Below are positions 24,635-31,600 of a stretch of DNA of 64,000 bases, one piece after another. Origin of the DNA: Anaerolineaceae bacterium (GTDB taxonomy: Bacteria; Chloroflexota; Anaerolineae; Anaerolineales; Anaerolineaceae); the NCBI GenBank assembly GCA_030653365.1, contig JAURZL010000018.1, positions 372,001 through 436,000 of the forward strand. Reading direction: 5' to 3'. The position numbers and the translations under genes are program-made. The notes beneath the pieces are model-generated. The model searched no databases. It was not told where the DNA came from and worked only from the letters and a program-made list of their open reading frames with translations. Within the stretch, counting starts at the first letter, position 1. Each line of letters opens with the position of its first letter.

Positions 24635-26197
24635 ATGCTTGCACGCGTTTTTTCTTGTGGCGTCATCGGTCTTGATGGCGTCGTCATCGAAGTAGAAGTA
24701 GACTCAAGCAACGGACAATCCAAAGTGTTGATTGTAGGTCTACCCGACGCAGCGGTTCAGGAAAGTCGTGAACGCGTTCAGTCTGCCATTAAAAACAGTG
24801 GCTTTATGTTCCCCCGCAAAAGAGTAACCATCAACCTGGCTCCGGCAGATGTTCGAAAAGAAGGTCCTGCGTACGATCTACCCATTGCGGTAGGCGTTTT
24901 GGCTGCCAGCCGGCAAATTAATCCCATGAAATTGGAAAAAAGCCTGGTCGTCGGTGAATTATCTCTGGATGGGACATTACGTCATGTTCGTGGAATCCTA
25001 CCCATGGCGGCATTGGCAAGGCAGGAAGGTTTTCAGAGAATAATTGTTCCAAAAATCGATGCGGTCGAAGCATCCTTAATACCTGATCTGGAAATAATTG
25101 CAGTTGACTCATTAAGTCAGTTGGCGTCCTGGTTGCAGGGAGAAGTGGAAATTGAAATTCCAAAGCCATCATTCGTTAATGATGACTCCAGCTTGCGTTT
25201 TCAAACTGATTTTCAAGAAATCAAAGGGCAGGAGCATGTCAAACGTGCCCTGGAAGTTGCTGCAGCTGGTGGACACAATGTAATGCTCATTGGTCCACCA
25301 GGTTCAGGAAAAACATTAATGGCACGCGCTTTACCTTCAATCATGCCAAATATGACGATTGATGAAGCTTTGGATGTCACCCGTATCTATTCAGTGGCTG
25401 ACCAACTTCCAGCTGACATACCATTGATGCGAACAAGACCCTTCCGCTCACCGCACCATACGATCAGCCATGCCGGACTTGTCGGAGGTGGAAACTGGCC
25501 GCATCCCGGTGAAATATCTCTGGCACATCGTGGTGTGCTGTTCCTGGATGAATTGCCTGAATTTGGATCACGCGTACTAGAAGTAATGCGCCAACCCATG
25601 GAGGATAAAGTCGTAACCATCAGTCGCGCGCAAGGATCACTCACCTTCCCTGCCAATTTCCAGCTCATCGGGGCGATGAATCCATGTCCCTGTGGATATT
25701 ATGGGGACCCGGTCAAACCTTGTACCTGTGCGCTTGGTATGGTAAGTAAATATCAAAAGAGAATTTCTGGTCCATTATTGGATCGCTTCGATATTCATGT
25801 CGAAGTACCACGGGTTGAATATGACAAATTGACCAACCAGCGTCTGGGCGAATCCTCAGCGCTGATCCGCGAGCGAGTGGAAGCAGCACGTCAACGCCAG
25901 ATTTTACGTTTCTCAGAAAATGGAAGTGACTCGGAAAACAATCACAAAATCGGTATGACAGCCAACGCAGATATGGGCGTGGGAGAAATTCGCAAGTTCT
26001 GTAAGGTGGATGACGCAGGAGAAACCCTCATGCGTGCAGCGATGCGCCAATTACAGCTTTCCGCCAGAGCATTCCACCGGGTGTTGAAGCTTGCTCGAAC
26101 CATCTCTGATCTGGCTGGAAGTGAAGATATCGCCACCAATCATTTAGCAGAAGCATTGCAATATCGACCGAAAGTCATGATGGAAATTCAGGGATAA
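24635..26197 (+). CDS. comM: ComM/YifB-family AAA ATPase (Mg-chelatase-like)
   Basis: A 520-aa AAA+ ATPase. In Vibrio and Haemophilus, ComM is a hexameric helicase promoting branch migration during natural transformation. An N-terminal ChlI/Lon-like domain (ARVFSCGVIGLDGVVIEVEVD) is followed by Walker A GPPGSGKTLMARALPSIMP, Walker B VLFLDELPEF, the Mg-chelatase motif AMNPCPCGYYGDP with RISGPLLDRFDIHVEVPRV, and a C-terminal Mg_chelatase_C domain (RAFHRVLKLARTISDLAG). The ATG is used because of the promoter placement and start of homology. Whether this organism is naturally competent is unknown. Confidence 0.94.
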   Translation: MLARVFSCGVIGLDGVVIEVEVDSSNGQSKVLIVGLPDAAVQESRERVQSAIKNSGFMFPRKRVTINLAPADVRKEGPAYDLPIAVGVLAASRQINPMKLEKSLVVGELSLDGTLRHVRGILPMAALARQEGFQRIIVPKIDAVEASLIPDLEIIAVDSLSQLASWLQGEVEIEIPKPSFVNDDSSLRFQTDFQEIKGQEHVKRALEVAAAGGHNVMLIGPPGSGKTLMARALPSIMPNMTIDEALDVTRIYSVADQLPADIPLMRTRPFRSPHHTISHAGLVGGGNWPHPGEISLAHRGVLFLDELPEFGSRVLEVMRQPMEDKVVTISRAQGSLTFPANFQLIGAMNPCPCGYYGDPVKPCTCALGMVSKYQKRISGPLLDRFDIHVEVPRVEYDKLTNQRLGESSALIRERVEAARQRQILRFSENGSDSENNHKIGMTANADMGVGEIRKFCKVDDAGETLMRAAMRQLQLSARAFHRVLKLARTISDLAGSEDIATNHLAEALQYRPKVMMEIQG

Positions 26198-26295
26198 TTA
26201 TTCTTTTTAATTATCTAGAACCATTCCCTTTCCCTTTTTTCCTTAAATACAACCTTTACCTTTTTTGGCAATTGCAGATAAGCATATACATTTTT

Positions 26296-26324
26296 TTGGT
26301 CTCATAGTCTTCTGCTTGTATAGT
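26296..26324 (+). promoter_or_regulatory. Promoter of the 788-aa lipoprotein gene
   Basis: TTGGTC, 17 nt, TATAGT, with about 35 bp of leader before the ATG and an AGAGGGA SD. Confidence 0.65.
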
Positions 26325-26366
26325 GAAACCATAAAATTTATCCTGAATACAAGAGGGAAAGATTAA

Positions 26367-28733
26367 ATGCATCCAATTCGTGATTTCAAAGCCATTATTT
26401 TTTTGGCTCTCATATTCATTTTGGTCCTGTCTTCCTGTAATTTACAAAGATTTGCCAATAAACCTGGTGATTTCTGTTCGGCTATAAAGCTCACAGAAAA
26501 AAGTGGTAAACCAATGGATCAAATTCCACTGATTGGATTCCCTGAGGGATATGATGACATTTATGTAAATTTGATTGTAGAAGGTAAAAAAACCGATCTT
26601 TTTACATTTATTTCGGTTGAATCCCCGAACAATTATTCATTGGTTGTTCCATTGCATCCAGATGGAATTGGTGGTGGAAAAATTGAATTTGAATTCACAG
26701 ATGAAAAGGTCAGTTGTAACCCTATCCAATTTACAATTGAGAGTCTGCCACTTGCTCCTGGCGCATTTGAAAAATTAATAAATGTTATTGACAATAATTA
26801 TCGTCAGTACGCAACTGCAGCAAACATTTCAAATGAACTTTTCGAAAACGAACAAATCCCTTCTGATTTAACACCAATGGCATTGGCTCATTTTTTGTTA
26901 AACGGAGCTAATAATCAAAATTCTCTGAAAAATATAGCATCTGCAACAGCCCCAATTCTAGATGAAGAAAATGTTGATGTTGAGCTATTGGACGCACTGA
27001 CCGCTCACCTGAATCTGGTTGAATGGGGGCTGGAAAGTTCATCGATATTTGCTGAAGCTACTCTCGAATCTTATCCTCCTATCGGAAAGCTTACACTTCA
27101 GCCTTTGGAACAATATTCAGCTGCTACACTCAGCAGTGCAATGCAAAAACAAGCAACCTGCTATCGCCAATTAAATGGAGCAGCTGGGGATGTTATCAAG
27201 AAAACAGAGGCTGGTTTAGCTGTAGTTGGTCTAGCGATGCCTGTGCCTGTGGCGTTAATATCATTGGCTGGACTCGCCCTTAAAGCACCTGCAGAGTTTT
27301 GTGCATATACTTTACCATCTAAATTTTCTAGTGTTGAAATTGATATTTCCATTAGTAACTTTCCAGAAGATTATGACACTGATGAACATTTCGGAGGAGT
27401 TGTCAACTCCGTCAATGTTACACCTGTTAGTGAAGGATTTACTATCACAGGAATGGTAATCGATGCTGCCAGTAATCTTTTATCTGGTGGAAAAATTTTA
27501 TCAAAAGCTGTAAATGGTGTGGAGGTGTCAAACAAATCTGTAGAAGTTGTTGATAAAGTCTTAACAAGGTCAGGTTACGCGGATAAAATTTGCCAATTTA
27601 ATACTGACTGTAAAGATTTTACATTGACCCATCCTCCAGAAACTTTTCCAGCTGTCAATATTGCAAATAGCAACTATATTGAATTGGAGACACTTCCCCG
27701 TCCAGATTTTGCGATTTCATTAAATCCTGGAAATGCACAAAGATATATACCCGCTGAAGTAGGATTAGGCGCGCTTAGCGTAAAGTCAATTTCTGGTGTT
27801 TTTGGAGATGAATATCTCCAGAAAGAAATACCTGTGCGTGTGAGTGAAATATCTGTTGACGTTCAACCCAGCAGTGTCACCTTGGAAGTTGGAGAGTCGC
27901 AAAATTTTACGGTAATAATAGAATCTGCCGAGCACCCGGACAAAAATGAATGGCGATTGACAGATCCGGATGGTGGGGAAACTGTTGTAGCAATTAATGC
28001 AAGTGAGTATACCTTTGTTGCACCTGATTTTGACCTTAGACCTCCAAGAGATGAATGCGATCCGGAGGAACAGCAACAATTATGGGTATTAAGCGTAATA
28101 TCAACTACTGACACTGGTTTAAGAAAAAATCCAGAACCAGAACGTTCCGACCTGTCAACAATTGTTGTAACAAAAAAACCTGAACCTTCTAATGATCCTG
28201 GCAAGTGTAAAACTCCCACGCCATCGCCAGATACATGTCTGGTCGGTACATGGGTGTTAAACATTGAAGCTTATCAGGAATTCATGGATTCGCTAACTGA
28301 GGAAGCGAGTCGCCAGGGCGATGGAAGAACAATGACCTGGAGATATGTTAGTGGAGAACAAAAGGTGCAGTTTTACCAAGAACACACATATAATTTCTGG
28401 CAGGATAATTTCGCTTTTACAGTAAATATGAATGGAGCGAGTTTGCCTTTCACACTTAATGGCTCTAGTCAAGGTGATTATTCATCCATCGATGGAGTAC
28501 TTTACTTAAAGGACGAAGAATCTTTCACGGATATCAAGACCCGTTTTCCAGTACCTTTGACCGCAGAAGGATTTATACGAATAAGTGATTTATATCTTAG
28601 TATGAATGAAGGTGTGATTGGTGCAGAAGGCATCACCGTATTGGAAAAGGATTATGGGGCTTACCGTTGTAATGGGAATCAATTAACGATCTTACTTACT
28701 CCATATCCAAATATCGTCTACGACAGAGAGTAA
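26367..28733 (+). CDS. Large lipoprotein of unknown function
   Basis: A 788-aa lipoprotein with signal peptide and lipobox LVLSSCNLQ. No family was recognised. Visible parts are an N-terminal beta-rich region with GFPEGYDDIYVNLIVEG, a hydrophobic Ala/Val-rich helix at about 290-315 (VVGLAMPVPVALISLAGLAL), and an Ig-like segment around 505-560 (VDVQPSSVTLEVGESQNFTVII). A linker with Pro/Lys leads to a C-terminal lipocalin-like or beta-barrel-like domain (CLVGTWVLNIEAYQEFMDSL ... YRCNGNQLTILL) at about 625-788. It has its own promoter and faces the TIR/RyR locus convergently. Confidence 0.65.
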   Translation: MHPIRDFKAIIFLALIFILVLSSCNLQRFANKPGDFCSAIKLTEKSGKPMDQIPLIGFPEGYDDIYVNLIVEGKKTDLFTFISVESPNNYSLVVPLHPDGIGGGKIEFEFTDEKVSCNPIQFTIESLPLAPGAFEKLINVIDNNYRQYATAANISNELFENEQIPSDLTPMALAHFLLNGANNQNSLKNIASATAPILDEENVDVELLDALTAHLNLVEWGLESSSIFAEATLESYPPIGKLTLQPLEQYSAATLSSAMQKQATCYRQLNGAAGDVIKKTEAGLAVVGLAMPVPVALISLAGLALKAPAEFCAYTLPSKFSSVEIDISISNFPEDYDTDEHFGGVVNSVNVTPVSEGFTITGMVIDAASNLLSGGKILSKAVNGVEVSNKSVEVVDKVLTRSGYADKICQFNTDCKDFTLTHPPETFPAVNIANSNYIELETLPRPDFAISLNPGNAQRYIPAEVGLGALSVKSISGVFGDEYLQKEIPVRVSEISVDVQPSSVTLEVGESQNFTVIIESAEHPDKNEWRLTDPDGGETVVAINASEYTFVAPDFDLRPPRDECDPEEQQQLWVLSVISTTDTGLRKNPEPERSDLSTIVVTKKPEPSNDPGKCKTPTPSPDTCLVGTWVLNIEAYQEFMDSLTEEASRQGDGRTMTWRYVSGEQKVQFYQEHTYNFWQDNFAFTVNMNGASLPFTLNGSSQGDYSSIDGVLYLKDEESFTDIKTRFPVPLTAEGFIRISDLYLSMNEGVIGAEGITVLEKDYGAYRCNGNQLTILLTPYPNIVYDRE

Positions 28734-28739
28734 AGAAAA

Positions 28740-28943
28740 TTATTTGCCCCTGGCCTGTTGATTGATTGAAGTTTCTTCAATTACTCACCAACATAAATCA
28801 ATTGCCAGAAAACCATTGATGTGGTTCCCTGCCATTTCTCTCAATCGAGAAAATCCATGAGCTTGCAAAGCATTACACTCAGTCTTCAGATCACTGAAGG
28901 TGGAGCTAACAAAAATTCTAAATGTGCATGCAGTTTGTGACAT
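28740..28943 (-). pseudogene. Decayed N-terminal fragment of a DUF4062 protein
   Basis: Too short for the ORF track. The minus strand from ATG 28943 reads MSQTACTFRIFVSSTFSDLK..., continues NALQAHGFSRLREMA and FLAIDLCW, and then meets TGA at 28785-28787 before VIEETSINQQ in the same frame. The intact DUF4062 pattern is FVSSTF-D-ER--L, then FP-L, then ID-RWGV-EE----Q, so the TGA replaces the expected Gly of W-G-V and the match continues after it. It is truncated after about 68 codons. DUF4062 usually sits at the N-terminus of STAND/NACHT-type NTPases. It follows the TIR gene on the same strand. Confidence 0.75.
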
Positions 28944-28971
28944 GACCACGAGCCACCCATTACTTTCGAAG

Positions 28972-30624
28972 TTATTGAGGCTTACTCAAGATAAATAGAC
29001 CACGAGAACTATCTGTCACAAACACCACTTCATCCGTGGCAAAGATACTGGAAACATCATCAATTTCAGCATATTTGGCAACCAATTTAGGATGGGCGGG
29101 GTCGTTGATATCAATTGCCACAATACCGCTCTCCAGGGTTTGGTTCCAGGTTCCGTGATCGAGACCAAAAGAAAAACTCAGGTAGACCATTTCACCACTG
29201 AGAGATGCTTCCATGAAGCTTTGGCGGCTGGCAGCCCCGGGTGGTATAAGTTCGTAGTTGCCGATCAGTTCCATAAACCTTCCCATTTTAATTGGCTTTG
29301 CAGGATTGCTGATGTCCACGATGATCAAGCCTTCATCCCAACCAGTGATGTAGGCTCTTTGGTCGATCAAGATGATACTGGACCCCCAGCCGGTATCGAC
29401 ACTGGCAATTTCAGCAGGTTCAGCAGGGTTGTGGAAATCCACAATATGTAAACGGTTGGCGATCATATAAACGATACCATCTTTAACCGCAACGCCAGGA
29501 TATGCGACATTGGAATAAAAGGAGAATTCCCCAATAGTTTCAGGCTGTGATGGGTCGCTCACGTCAACTGCGATCAAAGTGTCGCTGCGTGTCAGGTACA
29601 CGGTTTGATCTTCCACAGCTAAATTTTTTATTGAGCGGTGCCCCATGGTTAACTCCCCTAGAAAACGGGGAACTGAAGGTGTTTGGATATCCAATATTAT
29701 TAATCTATCACCTATTGCTGATGAGCCACTAATTCCACCCTGATCTGTTATGTATGCTATTTGACCGTCCACAATGACGTTTTGGGCATTATCGAGGGGG
29801 TATGATCCAATTTCTTTCGGATTTGAGAAATCGCTCACATCCAATATCTTCAGTCCATCCCCACCATTGGCGATATAGGCTATGTCGTTTTGGATAATCA
29901 CTTTCAGGGTTTCACGTGAGGTCAACCAGCTGCCAATCAAGTCAAAATGTGGCAGCGGTGTTGGGGTAGATGTTGGGGTTATAGGCTGCGTTGCAATCAT
30001 TTTTGGATCAACCGGTGTCATTTGACCTATCGACACATTTTCTGTTGGTTTGATTGTAGATGGTTCTCCCCACAGCTTTGGGATAATAATCGCAGCAATG
30101 ATCGCAAGTCCGACAATTCCCAATAAAATCGGCAACATGATTATTGGCTTCCATCTTTTTACTGGCGCTTTAGAATATGCTGCTGGAGGTTTGAGGTTTT
30201 CTTCAAAAATTGCTTTTTCACCCCCAGCCATAAAGTGTTGTAAGGTTGTTTGCAGTTTTTCAATATGCCTCTCAAGAGGTGGTGTAATCGCATCCAACCA
30301 GTGTTCAGTGGAAAGGAAATATGCCATGGCACCAGTAGGGTCGATGTTCTCAATTCTGAATGGGATTATTATTACATTATTGGCAACTGCTCGCTCAACT
30401 TCTCTGACAACTTGATTGGAACGGTTAGAATTCTCTGAGAGAATAATCACCATTAATTTACAATTCTGAATGCCTGCAATAATTGCTTCCCCCCAGGATG
30501 TCCCCGGTGTAATATCACGAGGTGCTACCCAACAACGGATACCTCTGTTTTCTAAACCAGCTACAACCGCATCAGCAACCGGCTTGTCTTTGTTTGAATA
30601 ACTGATAAAAACATCATGAGCCAT
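28972..30624 (-). CDS. TIR-TM-LVIVD propeller receptor-like protein
   Basis: A 550-aa protein. The N-terminal TIR domain (about 1-115) contains HDVFISYSNKDKPVADAVV, RCWVAPRDITPGTSWGEAI, VIILSENSNRSNQVVREVE (with candidate catalytic Glu 75) and EHWLDA. A linker and one TM (about 160-182, IIMLPILLGIVGLAIIAAII) follow, then a Thr/Pro stretch and 6-7 LVIVD-type propeller blades (GDGLKILDVSDFSNPKEIGSY, LIAVDVSDPSQPETIGEF, LIIVDISNPAKPIKMGRF). Likely topology is TIR inside and propeller outside. Bacterial TIRs often hydrolyse NAD or make cyclic ADP-ribose-type signals; activity here is inferred. There is no good SD; it may be coupled to the small ORF ending 4 bp upstream. Confidence 0.88.
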   Translation of the reverse strand: MAHDVFISYSNKDKPVADAVVAGLENRGIRCWVAPRDITPGTSWGEAIIAGIQNCKLMVIILSENSNRSNQVVREVERAVANNVIIIPFRIENIDPTGAMAYFLSTEHWLDAITPPLERHIEKLQTTLQHFMAGGEKAIFEENLKPPAAYSKAPVKRWKPIIMLPILLGIVGLAIIAAIIIPKLWGEPSTIKPTENVSIGQMTPVDPKMIATQPITPTSTPTPLPHFDLIGSWLTSRETLKVIIQNDIAYIANGGDGLKILDVSDFSNPKEIGSYPLDNAQNVIVDGQIAYITDQGGISGSSAIGDRLIILDIQTPSVPRFLGELTMGHRSIKNLAVEDQTVYLTRSDTLIAVDVSDPSQPETIGEFSFYSNVAYPGVAVKDGIVYMIANRLHIVDFHNPAEPAEIASVDTGWGSSIILIDQRAYITGWDEGLIIVDISNPAKPIKMGRFMELIGNYELIPPGAASRQSFMEASLSGEMVYLSFSFGLDHGTWNQTLESGIVAIDINDPAHPKLVAKYAEIDDVSSIFATDEVVFVTDSSRGLFILSKPQ

Positions 30625-30628
30625 GATA

Positions 30629-30778
30629 TTAACCAGATTTATGATTGAAATGATGGAGATCGTACAAATAAGTGTAGATGCTTCCTAAACTGGAAATTAA
30701 GAAATTAATAAATAATTTTCTTGATCTAGTGAAATTATTTATGAAGCCAGAGGCAATTTTTTCTATTAATTTTTTCAT
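30629..30778 (-). CDS. Possible small membrane-active or regulatory peptide between the channel and TIR genes
   Basis: Not in the ORF track. The minus strand encodes 49 aa beginning MKKLIEKIASGFINNFTRS, with a hydrophobic/amphipathic stretch KLFINFLISSLGSIYTYLY. AGGA lies 7 nt before the ATG; the ORF begins 31 bp after the channel stop and ends with TAA only 4 bp before the TIR ATG, which lacks its own SD. That spacing suggests translational coupling. No family was recognised. It could also be a chance ORF in an AT-rich gap. Confidence 0.4.
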   Translation of the reverse strand: MKKLIEKIASGFINNFTRSRKLFINFLISSLGSIYTYLYDLHHFNHKSG

Positions 30779-30809
30779 CTCGGATTCCTAATGCAGATCA
30801 ATCATTCCT

Positions 30810-31580
30810 TTACACTATATTTTTCTCCATAATATGTTGGACAACCGCTTCTGCAGCCTGTTGGTAGGGGCAGAAAAAGTGAATTTGTGGTTTTCGGGAG
30901 AGGTCTAATAATTCTGCTAATCCACTATGGTGCAATCGAACCCATACCGTTACTTCTGGATTTATCTTTTGGATCTTGTACGCTACTTCAAGATTGAGTG
31001 CATCCTCACCTGCAGTTAAAATAACCAGTTTGGCTGAGCGGATATTTGCCTGCTCCAACGTTTCTACATCTGCCATATCACCCTGAAAATGAACCGTTTT
31101 ATTATTGTTTAATCCCAATTCAGCCAATAATCCAGACCTGGGATCAATCAGGACTAAATCCATCAGAGGTTGTTCAAGTATCATTCGCTTTAACAATTGA
31201 CGTCCCATTTCTCCCACACCACACATGACTGTATGATTTACAAAGGTTTTTACAACCATTAAATCCCATTCCTTTCTATTCACATTGCGTTGCATGTAAA
31301 TCGAAAAAATTCTTAATACCCCTTCCCCAAGAATAATCGCCATTCCAATTGGCATAATGAAAGCCATTAAGACGGGGATGATTCTTCCCCCAATATCAAT
31401 GTTGTTGATTGTGGCGAGATAAAATGAATCTACAAATAGTTGTGGCCATCCTACATGAGGAGAATTACCAAATAATTTGAGGAGAATTGCCCCCAGAACC
31501 AACAATAAAACAAACAATAGCAGGTTAATCCAAACTGAGGAAAATATTATCCTCAGGTCCCGCCAGGTTTGTTTTATCAT
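30810..31580 (-). CDS. Two-TM ion channel with RCK/TrkA-N domain and atypical filter
   Basis: A 256-aa protein from ATG 31580 (MIKQTWRDLR), chosen because AAAGAGG is 8 nt upstream; the GTG at 31598 overlaps that SD. TM1 is about 15-37, a pore-helix-like segment about 45-60, and TM2 about 66-92. The filter position reads YLATINNIDIGG instead of the potassium signature TVGYGD. From about 116 there is a RCK_N/TrkA-N Rossmann domain with VMCGVGEMGRQLLKRM, DLVLIDP and LVILTAGEDALNLEVAYKI, so NAD(H) or nucleotide binding is likely. It starts about 20 bp after the RyR ATPase gene. Ion selectivity is uncertain. Confidence 0.85.
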   Translation of the reverse strand: MIKQTWRDLRIIFSSVWINLLLFVLLLVLGAILLKLFGNSPHVGWPQLFVDSFYLATINNIDIGGRIIPVLMAFIMPIGMAIILGEGVLRIFSIYMQRNVNRKEWDLMVVKTFVNHTVMCGVGEMGRQLLKRMILEQPLMDLVLIDPRSGLLAELGLNNNKTVHFQGDMADVETLEQANIRSAKLVILTAGEDALNLEVAYKIQKINPEVTVWVRLHHSGLAELLDLSRKPQIHFFCPYQQAAEAVVQHIMEKNIV

Positions 31581-31600
31581 CCGATACGCCTCTTTCACGT

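Noticed and set aside
28785-28787. TGA in the DUF4062 fragment as selenocysteine
   Set aside because: The position normally holds Gly, no SECIS-like hairpin is evident and the frame ends shortly after; a null mutation is simpler.
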